From: Dehalococcoidia bacterium
Lineage (GTDB): Bacteria > Chloroflexota > Dehalococcoidia > GIF9 > AB-539-J10
Assembly: GCA_004375885.1 (NCBI GenBank)
Contig: SOJG01000113.1
Coordinates: 1 to 11,412, forward strand
Reading direction: 5' to 3'
DNA: 11,412 nt
The notes under the pieces were generated by a model. That model saw nothing but the letters and a program-made list of their open reading frames with translations, was not told where the DNA came from and did not search any database. How positions within the stretch are numbered: the first letter of the stretch is position 1; each line of letters starts with the position of its first letter. This document shows positions 1-6,298 of the stretch, piece by piece. A program made the position numbers and the translations under genes.

Positions 1-56
1 GCAAGGGAAGCAGGTTCACATTTCTTTTGCCTAAGAATCCAAGACAGGCAGAGTAG
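1..56 (+). CDS. Histidine kinase, C-terminal end only (partial)
   Basis: Reading from base 3, the frame gives K-G-S-R-F-T-F-L-L-P followed by a short tail and a TAG stop at 54-56. The G-S-x-F-x-F-x-L-P pattern is the end of the HATPase_c domain (G2 box and last strand) of sensor histidine kinases. The rest of the gene lies left of the window, so sensor type and membrane topology cannot be judged. Its stop lies five bases before the first receiver gene, which fits a kinase-receiver-receiver operon. The fragment is only 17 residues, but the motif match and the context agree. Confidence 0.75.
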   Translation, partial: KGSRFTFLLPKNPRQAE

Positions 57-61
57 AGTAG

Positions 62-454
62 ATGGTGAAGATTCTGATAGTGGACGATGACCCTGATATG
101 CGGCTGGCAATTGCCAGCGTGCTTAATTCCCGTTCCTACCAGATAGTCGAGGCTTGTAATGGACAGGAGGCACTGCAGAAGTTAGAAGAGGAAGAGCCAG
201 ATCTGATGCTTCTGGACCTCTTGATGCCAACGATGGATGGCTTTGCTGTGCTCAAGGAATTGAGAGGTACTCCAGAGAAGAGATATCCTGACGTCCCTGT
301 CCTTGTCATAAGTTCAATCAGGGAGGAGGCCAGTCACCGGCGCTATGAGCTGGAACTAGGCCATAAGCTTAATGCTGACGATTACATAGAGAAGCCTATC
401 GAGCCCTTTGCTCTGCTCAAGCGTGTAGAGGAGCTTTTGTCCAAAGGAGGATAA
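62..454 (+). CDS. Stand-alone response regulator receiver (CheY-like)
   Basis: This 130-residue protein is a single receiver domain with no output domain. The acidic pocket is D8-D9-D10, the phospho-acceptor is D52 in the L-L-D-L-L-M-P strand, the switch Ser/Thr is S84, and the conserved lysine is K111 followed by P112. It should accept phosphate from a histidine kinase, probably the one ending just upstream, and signal through a protein partner or a phosphorelay rather than by binding DNA. The stretch between S84 and K111 is longer than in CheY, and the next gene shows the same, so the two are likely sister receivers. The ATG at 62 has no convincing Shine-Dalgarno site; a GTG at codon 2 is an alternative start. 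The target cannot be inferred. Confidence 0.93.
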   Translation: MVKILIVDDDPDMRLAIASVLNSRSYQIVEACNGQEALQKLEEEEPDLMLLDLLMPTMDGFAVLKELRGTPEKRYPDVPVLVISSIREEASHRRYELELGHKLNADDYIEKPIEPFALLKRVEELLSKGG

Positions 455-456
455 GG

Positions 457-855
457 ATGCCAAAACAGACGAAAATTCTGGTCATTGATGATGATCTCGA
501 TGTGCACGGAGTGGTGAAGAAAATCCTTGAGCCCAAGTCCTATCAGATGATATCTGCCTATGATGGGGAGGAAGGTTTGCGCAAAGTGGTGGAGGAAAGG
601 CCTGACCTGATTATCCTGGACGTGATAATGCCGGGTAAGCACGGATTTGACGTTTGCCACGAGCTTAAGACCGACGAGAGGTACCATTTCTTCTCCAATA
701 TCCCTGTGTTGATGCTCACAGTCTACCCTGACGATAGAGAGAAAATGCATCTTTCCGTGCGAGAGGGAATGATGATGGAGGCAGAGGATTACCTTCAGAA
801 GCCGATTGACCCTCAGGAATTGACGAAGAGGGTGGAGGAACTGCTTAAGAAGTGA
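457..855 (+). CDS. Second stand-alone response regulator receiver
   Basis: This 132-residue receiver-only protein has the acidic residues D11-D12-D13, phospho-acceptor D55 (I-L-D-V-I-M-P), switch residue T88 and K115-P116. The ATG lies two bases after the previous stop and is preceded by a strong AAAGGAGG at 443-450, so it is translationally coupled to its neighbour. Like that neighbour it has an extended segment before the Lys-Pro motif (M-M-M-E-A-E-D-Y), which suggests duplication. Without a DNA-binding or enzymatic output it may act as a phosphate relay or sink, or by protein contact. The next gene starts 38 bases downstream, so the signalling genes may be co-transcribed with the redox operon; no clear promoter separates them. 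Confidence 0.93.
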   Translation: MPKQTKILVIDDDLDVHGVVKKILEPKSYQMISAYDGEEGLRKVVEERPDLIILDVIMPGKHGFDVCHELKTDERYHFFSNIPVLMLTVYPDDREKMHLSVREGMMMEAEDYLQKPIDPQELTKRVEELLKK

Positions 856-893
856 AGAACGGCTAAAATAGCAAGGTCTATAGAATTCCAGAA

Positions 894-2165
894 ATGGATT
901 TGGAGAACAAATGTGTTTTGGTTGTAGGGTCTGGTATATCAGGGATAGCGTCAGCGTTAGAGTTAGGTAACGCTGGGTTGCATGTATATTTGCTGGAGAA
1001 AGAGGCGGCGGTCGGTGGGCACGCCGCCTCTTTCTGTTGTAAGGCAACGGATGTATGCTCAGGGTGTTCTGCCTGTGTAGTTCGCGACAAGATTAAAGAA
1101 GCGGTACTGCATCCTCAAGTTAGGCTCCTAACGAATTCCACGATAAGAAAACTCAGCGGCGAGCTTGGCGATTTTCGCGTTGAGATAACTCAGCAACCTC
1201 GGTACATAGATGAAGAACGGTGCATAGCTTGCGGCCTTTGCACTGAGGTCTGCCCTACTGAGCCCAAGGCGGTCTATCCACCTGCTGCTGAGGCGACGCC
1301 TTTCTCCTATATTCTCGATGAAGGACTTTGTGTGCGCTTCAAAGGGGAGAAATGTGATCTCTGTCGGCAGAGTTGCCCCACTAAAGCTATAGAGTTCGAA
1401 GTCAAGGCAAAAGAGCAGGAGTTGAGCGTCGGTGCCATTATCGTCGCCACCGGTTTTGATGTTTTTGATGCCAGAGAGAAAGGCTCCTTGGGTTACGGCA
1501 GATATCCTAATGTGGTAACCGGCCTCGATCTGGAGCGGACTTTCAGCCGAGAAGGCTGTCTCAAGCGGACCCCAGAGGGTAAGGAGCCGCAAGAGATTGC
1601 CTTTATTCAATGTGTTGGCTCCAGAGACGAAGGCCACGGTTATTGTTCACATGTGTGCTGCAAATATGCCATGAAACTTGCGGGGCTTATTAAGTATCAG
1701 AGGCCTGATACCCAGGTGACTATCTTCTACATCGACCTGCAGACTGCCGGGAAAGGCTTTGCGCAATTCTATGAGGAATACAAGGAAAGCATACGGTTTG
1801 TCCGAGGAGTGCCAGTAGAGATCTTACAAAACGCATCTGGCGAGCTTGAAGTGAAGTTTGAGGATATCTCTCAAGGAAAAGTCTGTCGTGATACTTTTGA
1901 CCTTGTGGTCCTTTCCGTGGGCATTTCCCCTGGAAAGGGCTCCTGGGATTTAGCCAGGATTTTGGGCATAAATTTGGCTGATGACGGATTCTTTGACATA
2001 GCAGACCCCCTGAATTCTAATGAAACCAGTGTCGATGGCATTTTCCTTGCCGGGACTTGCCAGGGCCCCAGGGATATACCTGATTCCATCGCGCATGGGA
2101 TAGCGGCAGCATCAGAGGCAATCCAAGTGCTGGGCGAATTCGCGGGCCGGCGCACCGGCAGCTGA
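894..2165 (+). CDS. hdrA: HdrA-family Fe-S flavoprotein, QmoA-like short form
   Basis: This 423-residue protein is the thioredoxin-reductase-like FAD part of HdrA with its inserted ferredoxin segment. It lacks both the N-terminal HdrA domain and the C-terminal 2x[4Fe-4S] domain. The dinucleotide motif is G12-S-G-I-S-G17, with E35 ending the second strand. A [4Fe-4S] motif lies at C110, C113, C116, C120, and a second Cys group at C146, C154, C157, C161. The HdrA/QmoA signature I-Q-C240-V-G-S-R is followed by C251 and C255-C256, and a C-terminal FAD strand (G-I-F-L-A-G-T) lies near 382. Its likely role is FAD/Fe-S electron transfer in a cytoplasmic Hdr-like complex. The length matches QmoA, but no membrane QmoC or aprAB is nearby. 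Cys are unusually dense at 48-61 (C48, C49, C55, C58, C61). The Shine-Dalgarno site is weak. The stop is in frame with the next gene. Confidence 0.92.
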   Translation: MDLENKCVLVVGSGISGIASALELGNAGLHVYLLEKEAAVGGHAASFCCKATDVCSGCSACVVRDKIKEAVLHPQVRLLTNSTIRKLSGELGDFRVEITQQPRYIDEERCIACGLCTEVCPTEPKAVYPPAAEATPFSYILDEGLCVRFKGEKCDLCRQSCPTKAIEFEVKAKEQELSVGAIIVATGFDVFDAREKGSLGYGRYPNVVTGLDLERTFSREGCLKRTPEGKEPQEIAFIQCVGSRDEGHGYCSHVCCKYAMKLAGLIKYQRPDTQVTIFYIDLQTAGKGFAQFYEEYKESIRFVRGVPVEILQNASGELEVKFEDISQGKVCRDTFDLVVLSVGISPGKGSWDLARILGINLADDGFFDIADPLNSNETSVDGIFLAGTCQGPRDIPDSIAHGIAAASEAIQVLGEFAGRRTGS

Positions 2166-2177
2166 AGAGAAGACCGG

Positions 2178-3830
2178 ATGGAAGCAAGAATAGGCGTTTT
2201 CATCTGCAACTGCGGCGGCGGTATGAAGAACATTGATTTTGACGCTGCTGGGGCAAAGGTAGCGAAAATCCGCGGCGTCACCTGTGTCAACTTGATTTCC
2301 GACCTGTGCCTTGAGGAAGGAACGGAAAAGATGGCCGCCCGTATAAGGGCAGAGAACCTGGACAAGGTAGTTGTCGCTGGCTGTTCTCCTCAATTCAAGG
2401 AACATGTTTTTCGGAACGTATTGGAAAATGCCGGACTGGACGGCCATCTCCTTTGTATGGCGAACATAAGAGAGCAATGCTCCTGGGCTCATGACGGGGA
2501 TGTTACGGAGAAGGCTGTGGACCTCGTAAAGATGGCGGTCTACAAAGCACGCTTACTCCGGCCCGTGGAGAAGCAAGATATAGCTGTGGACAGGAAGGTT
2601 CTCGTGGTCGGCGGTGGATTCTCTGCAGTTGCCTCAGCCCTCCGGCTTTCTCGAGTTGGCTTGCGGCCAACTGTACTGGAAAAGGAAGCGGTTTTGGGAA
2701 CCTCGAGTGAGGAATTGCAACGGTTTTATGGGTTTGACGTTAGCTCAATGATAGGTGCGGCAGAGGGAGATGCAAATATCGAGGTTCTCACCTCTGCCCG
2801 GATGACGGCAGCAAAGGGAGCCGCAGGCGATTTCCTTGTGACGATAATGAGAGAGGGAGAGGAAATTTCCCGCAAGTATGGGGCGATAGTCTTCGCTACC
2901 GGATATCGAACTGAGCTTGCTCTAGATTCTGGGCTGGGGTTGCCAGCCGAGAACGAAGCAGTCTCGGGCCCCAAGATTGTGTCACAGGAGCAGCTTTTTG
3001 ACATGCTTAATGATCCCTTTACAGACACAAAACCCAGAACCATAGGTTTTGTGTTCGGTTTTTCCGATGAGAATTCTCGCTTTCCCACACTGGCCACTCT
3101 GAATAACGCTTTAGCAGCCAAGAAAGAATGGGACAGCGAGATTTACGTCTTTTGCAGAGATGTAGAAGTAGACAGCGAGGGAGTGGAAAAGCTTTATCGG
3201 GAAGCTAGAGAATGCGGAGTTGTGTTCTTGAAGTGTGAGGCTCTTCCGAGGATTGCCGTGGATAATGGTCGGATAGCAATCGAGGCCGAAGATGTTTTTC
3301 TCGGGGAGGACACGGTTGTGGCCTGTGACCTTCTGGTGGCTGAGGAGCTTCTCTTCCCTACCGAAGGAACCGCAGCCCTGAGTTCGCTGCTGAACATCCG
3401 CTTAGACTCCAGGGGCTTTTACCAGGATGAAAACGTGCACCTCTATCCTGTTGCTTCTGAGAGGAAGGGGGTATTTTTTGTGGGAGGGTGCCGGGGTGAC
3501 TTGGACATGGGCCGGGTGTTGACGGATATTTCGAGCGCTGTCATGAGCATCGACAAACTGTTATCTTCAGGGACGATCACGGCGGAGATCGAGAGAGTCA
3601 AGGCAGACCCGCAAAAGTGCGTCGCTTGCCTTACGTGCATCCGCGTCTGTCCGCACGGTGCTGTCCAACTGGGCCGAGTGGATGGCGGTAAAGAGATAGC
3701 TGTGATTGCGGACCTGGCCTGCGATGCTTGTGGCATTTGCGCGGCTGTATGTCCGGCTAAGGCAATAGACTTCCAAGGTTACAGAGATGATCAACTGCTG
3801 GCCCAAATCGAGGCCATTGGAGAATCATGA
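2178..3830 (+). CDS. hdrA: HdrA-family protein: N-terminal HdrA domain, FAD domain, 2x[4Fe-4S]
   Basis: This 550-residue protein has three parts. Residues 1-130 are the HdrA N-terminal Fe-S domain (G-V-F-I-C10-N-C12-G, C44, V-A-G-C69-S-P, N-I-R-E-Q-C101-S-W). Residues 139-440 form an FAD/Rossmann domain (G145-G-G-F-S-A150, A-T-G near 240, F-F-V-G-G near 434). Residues 477-530 form a two-cluster ferredoxin (C481, C484, C487, C491 and C515, C518, C521, C525). It lacks the inserted mid-domain ferredoxin, and the I-Q-C-V-G-S-R / C-S-x-x-C-C signature is gone: the equivalent stretch near 288-312 has no Cys. With the next gene (MvhD) it mimics QmoB, where these parts are fused. Its likely job is to pass electrons between MvhD and the partner HdrA. 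The start sits 12 bases after the previous stop, in the same frame, with a weak ribosome site. FAD binding is less certain because the last Gly of the motif is Ala. Confidence 0.9.
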   Translation: MEARIGVFICNCGGGMKNIDFDAAGAKVAKIRGVTCVNLISDLCLEEGTEKMAARIRAENLDKVVVAGCSPQFKEHVFRNVLENAGLDGHLLCMANIREQCSWAHDGDVTEKAVDLVKMAVYKARLLRPVEKQDIAVDRKVLVVGGGFSAVASALRLSRVGLRPTVLEKEAVLGTSSEELQRFYGFDVSSMIGAAEGDANIEVLTSARMTAAKGAAGDFLVTIMREGEEISRKYGAIVFATGYRTELALDSGLGLPAENEAVSGPKIVSQEQLFDMLNDPFTDTKPRTIGFVFGFSDENSRFPTLATLNNALAAKKEWDSEIYVFCRDVEVDSEGVEKLYREARECGVVFLKCEALPRIAVDNGRIAIEAEDVFLGEDTVVACDLLVAEELLFPTEGTAALSSLLNIRLDSRGFYQDENVHLYPVASERKGVFFVGGCRGDLDMGRVLTDISSAVMSIDKLLSSGTITAEIERVKADPQKCVACLTCIRVCPHGAVQLGRVDGGKEIAVIADLACDACGICAAVCPAKAIDFQGYRDDQLLAQIEAIGES

Positions 3831-4219
3831 ACGGGCGCATCATTGCCTTTTGCTGTGAGCATTCTGCCTATCCCGCTGCCGATCTAGCAGGAAAATTGGG
3901 ACTTCACTACCCCGAGACCCTGCGTATAATCCGGGTTCCTTGTGCCGGTCGAGTGGATGTGATTCATATGCTGAGGGCTCTTGAGAAGGGCGCCTCGGCA
4001 GTGCTGGTATTGGGATGCGAAGATGGGGCTTGCCATCACATCACCGGAAACATAAGAGCAAGGGAAAGAGTGAAACACTGCGATATGCTGTTGAGAGAGA
4101 TTGGGATAGACGGAAGGCCTGTCGTGATGTTCAACCTGAGCCCCAATGCGCCCCACAAGTTCGTTAAAGCAGCAAACGAGATAACAAAGATAATAAAAGA
4201 GTCGAGGGAGGCAAGATGA
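3827..4219 (+). CDS. mvhD: MvhD-like [2Fe-2S] electron-transfer subunit (first copy)
   Basis: This 130-residue protein belongs to the MvhD/VhuD delta family. In methanogens MvhD carries a [2Fe-2S] cluster and connects hydrogenase to HdrA. Visible motifs are F-C9-C10-E-H-S, A-A-D-L-A-G, V-P-C39-A-G-R-V-D, L-G-C64-E-D-G-A-C69-H-H and a following G-N. The family's usual F-C-C-N-W-C start, present in the second copy in this window, here ends in Ser (S13), so one Cys is missing. Others remain (C85 is extra), and whether the cluster is intact is open. The ATG overlaps the upstream stop (ATGA), implying translational coupling to the HdrA' protein, which it presumably binds. No hydrogenase or formate dehydrogenase lies in the window, so its external partner is unknown. 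Confidence 0.9.
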   Translation: MNGRIIAFCCEHSAYPAADLAGKLGLHYPETLRIIRVPCAGRVDVIHMLRALEKGASAVLVLGCEDGACHHITGNIRARERVKHCDMLLREIGIDGRPVVMFNLSPNAPHKFVKAANEITKIIKESREAR

Positions 4220-4875
4220 TAATCGCTGAACGAAAACCCATGGAAGAGATCAAGCAGGCAATGGCTCTCTACAAGAAAGTGCTTGTGGCGGGTTGCGGGA
4301 CCTGCGTCACGGTTTGCTGGGCCGGTGGAGAGAAGGAGGTGGGCATACTTGCTTCACAACTGAGACTCGCTCGAAGTGCGGAGGGGAATGAGATTGTGAC
4401 CCTGGAAGCTACAGTGGAGCGACAATGCGAGAAGGAGATGGTAGCAGAGCTTGAGGATAAGGTTGCCGAGGTTGAGGCGGTTCTTTCACTGGCCTGTGGG
4501 TCGGGAGTGCAAGTGATGGCTGAGTTATTTGAGGACAAGCCGGTATTTCCGGCAGTTAACACTACCTTTATCGGGATGCCACAAAAGGAAGGGCTCTGGG
4601 TAGAGATGTGTGGTGCTTGCGGTGATTGCTTTCTGGATAGAACCGGAGGCATTTGCCCTATGGTTCGCTGTGCCAAAGGGCTTCTCAACGGCCCCTGCGG
4701 CGGTACGAGAAAGGGAGGAAAGTGCGAGATAGATCCGGATAAGGATTGTGCTTGGGTTCTCGTTTATCGCAGGCTGGAAAAACAAGGTAGGCTCGATCTG
4801 ATGCGACAATACTACACGCCGAAGAATTTCCGGGCGGTGAAAAGGCCCGGCAGAGTTCAGGCGGCAAAAGCTTAA
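4216..4875 (+). CDS. metV: MetV, Fe-S/Zn partner subunit of methylene-THF reductase
   Basis: This 219-residue protein matches the methylene-THF reductase C-terminal-domain family (MetV). It is Cys-rich. The N-terminal set is C27, C30, C34, then C71 and C94. The C-terminal signature runs C132-G-A-C135-G-D-C138, G-G-I-C147-P, R-C152-A-K, N-G-P-C161-G-G, K-C170-E, C178-A-W. In acetogens MetV binds MetF and carries clusters and zinc that bring electrons to the MetF FAD. The ATG overlaps the mvhD stop (ATGA) and has a good GGGAGG at 4206-4211, four bases before it. metF follows 11 bases after the stop. The mvhD-metV-metF order resembles the Moorella methylene-THF reductase cluster. All expected Cys appear present. 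Confidence 0.95.
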   Translation: MIIAERKPMEEIKQAMALYKKVLVAGCGTCVTVCWAGGEKEVGILASQLRLARSAEGNEIVTLEATVERQCEKEMVAELEDKVAEVEAVLSLACGSGVQVMAELFEDKPVFPAVNTTFIGMPQKEGLWVEMCGACGDCFLDRTGGICPMVRCAKGLLNGPCGGTRKGGKCEIDPDKDCAWVLVYRRLEKQGRLDLMRQYYTPKNFRAVKRPGRVQAAKA

Positions 4876-4886
4876 GGGGGTGCAAC

Positions 4887-5780
4887 ATGGCCACACCTTT
4901 CAGGGAAATCCTTAGAACAAAAAGCTTTGTTGTAACGACTGAGGTGGGTCCCGACAAGGGCTCCAACGTGTCAAAAGCGATAGAGCATATTGGTCTTCTC
5001 AAGGATAAGGTTGACGGTCTAAACGTAACTGATAACCAAAGCTCAGTGATGCGGTATCCCTCATTGGGGACTTGCCTCTTGATTAAGGAACATGGTGGCG
5101 AGCCGGTGCTTCAGGTAACCTGCCGCGACAGGAATCGTCTGGCCATTCAAGCAGACCTCCTGTTCGCTTACTCCAGAGGCATCAGTAATGTGCTGTGTCT
5201 TACCGGTGACTCCATTGACGTCGGTGATCATAAGGAGGCAAAGCAAGTATTCGACCTCGATTCGGTACAACTCATCCACCTTGTGCACACCTTGAACTCC
5301 GGCAAGGATATGGCAGGAAATGAACTTAGTGGAGGCATTGACTTCTGTATTGGGACATCGGCCTCTCCTTCATCGGATCCACTTGAGCCACAGCTTATCA
5401 AGGTTGAGAAGAAGCTCAAGGCAGGAGTAAGCTTCATTCAAACGCAGGCGGTTTATGAACTTGATGAACTAAAGAGATTCGCGGAATTCGTCCGCAAGAT
5501 GGACGAGGAAGTTAAGATACTTGCTGGCATAGTGCCTGTCATTGGCGTGAAGATGGCTGCGTACATGAATGAGAACGTTCCCGGTATTTTCATCCCGCAA
5601 CGTCTTATTGACGAACTGGCTGAAGCCCCGAAAGGAACGGGAGTTTCCAAAGGAATAGAGATATCTGCCCGGATGATAAGGCAATTGAAGGAAGAGAGAA
5701 TCTGTGACGGGGTACACATCATGTTTATCGGACGGGAGGAGAGAGTTCCGGAGATACTCGAAGCGGCTGGGCTACTATGA
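4887..5780 (+). CDS. metF: Methylenetetrahydrofolate reductase, catalytic subunit MetF
   Basis: This 297-residue (beta/alpha)8-barrel flavoenzyme reduces 5,10-methylene-THF to 5-methyl-THF, the last reductive step of the methyl branch of the Wood-Ljungdahl pathway. Residues consistent with the family are E19 in T-T-E-V-G-P (general acid position), N46-V-T-D-N with substrate/FAD contacts, L-C-L-T-G-D108, F-I-Q-T-Q187-A-V-Y, and a late A-G-I-V-P-V segment near 213. It has the bacterial length, without the eukaryotic regulatory domain. The start has AAGGGGGTG at 4874-4882. Lying beside metV and Hdr genes, it is probably the Hdr-coupled type rather than the simple NADH-dependent E. coli type. Its stop overlaps an upstream ATG of the next frame (5777), though the real start of that gene is probably 5816. 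Confidence 0.96.
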   Translation: MATPFREILRTKSFVVTTEVGPDKGSNVSKAIEHIGLLKDKVDGLNVTDNQSSVMRYPSLGTCLLIKEHGGEPVLQVTCRDRNRLAIQADLLFAYSRGISNVLCLTGDSIDVGDHKEAKQVFDLDSVQLIHLVHTLNSGKDMAGNELSGGIDFCIGTSASPSSDPLEPQLIKVEKKLKAGVSFIQTQAVYELDELKRFAEFVRKMDEEVKILAGIVPVIGVKMAAYMNENVPGIFIPQRLIDELAEAPKGTGVSKGIEISARMIRQLKEERICDGVHIMFIGREERVPEILEAAGLL

Positions 5781-5804
5781 GATTGCTCCCTCAAATGGGA
5801 ATTC

Positions 5805-5810
5805 AGGAGG
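5805..5810 (+). promoter_or_regulatory. Ribosome binding site fixing the HdrC start
   Basis: A perfect AGGAGG lies five bases before the ATG at 5816. The in-frame ATGs at 5777 and 5795 have no comparable site, so 5816 is the preferred start of the HdrC-like gene. The 13 extra residues added by the 5777 start are not family-like. Confidence 0.8.
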
Positions 5811-5815
5811 CGAAA

Positions 5816-6283
5816 ATGACAATAGCTTTGAACGAACTGGACACCAAATTCAAATACGATGTTGCCAGTGAACCAGGGGGAGAGCGTATTAAGCTCTGCT
5901 TTGCCTGCGGACTATGTACCGCAAGCTGCCCTGTTTCTGATATAGAGCAAAAATTCAATCCCCGCCGCATAATCCGTATGGTGCTCTTGGGAATGAGGAA
6001 AGAGGTTCTGTCTTCAGACATCATCTGGTTCTGTATCCAATGCTATAGCTGTCAGGCTCACTGCCCTCAGGCAGTGGATTTCTCCGATATAGTGAAGGCT
6101 TTAAGAGACATGGCAGTGAGGGAGGGCTACGTTGCCCCGGCTTTTGTCGGAAACATAAAGGAAATCGATGTCTTCTGCCAAAAGCTGCGCCATGAGATGG
6201 TGAGCGCGGTTATTGGCTCACGGTCTCAAGGAGGGGAAGTAGAGCCAGCCAGACTTGCTAAGGAAGCATTGCAGAGATTGTAA
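5816..6283 (+). CDS. hdrC: HdrC-like 2x[4Fe-4S] protein
   Basis: With the start at 5816 the protein has 155 residues. Two classical [4Fe-4S] motifs are seen: C28-x2-C31-x2-C34-x3-C38-P and C73-x2-C76-x2-C79-x3-C83-P, on the helical HdrC/GlpC-type scaffold (F-N-P-R-R-I-I-R-M between them). HdrC normally carries electrons from HdrA to HdrB, the CCG-domain subunit that reduces the heterodisulfide. No HdrB or CCG motif occurs in this window, so here HdrC may hand electrons to MetV/MetF instead; that is inference. A longer form from the ATG at 5777 is open and overlaps the metF stop, but it lacks a ribosome site. There is no membrane segment, so it is soluble. Confidence 0.92.
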   Translation: MTIALNELDTKFKYDVASEPGGERIKLCFACGLCTASCPVSDIEQKFNPRRIIRMVLLGMRKEVLSSDIIWFCIQCYSCQAHCPQAVDFSDIVKALRDMAVREGYVAPAFVGNIKEIDVFCQKLRHEMVSAVIGSRSQGGEVEPARLAKEALQRL

Positions 6284-6298
6284 TATAAAGGTGTTAGT

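Noticed and set aside
820..893. Promoter ahead of the first HdrA gene
   Set aside because: TTGACG at 820-825 and TAAAAT at 864-869 are about 38 bases apart, far from 17, and TATAGAAT at 879-886 has no -35 partner. No supportable promoter.
2163..2240. TGA at 2163 as a selenocysteine codon joining the two HdrA genes
   Set aside because: The codon lies in a linker, not at an active-site Cys position, and I see no convincing SECIS-like hairpin just downstream. A plain stop or gene fission is simpler.
894..4219. A Qmo (quinone-interacting membrane-bound) complex
   Set aside because: The first three redox genes resemble QmoA and a split QmoB, but there is no QmoC-like membrane subunit or aprAB/sat, and the genes run straight into metV-metF.
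5777..5815. HdrC start at the ATG overlapping the metF stop
   Set aside because: The 13 added residues have no family match or ribosome site, while the ATG at 5816 has a perfect AGGAGG five bases upstream.
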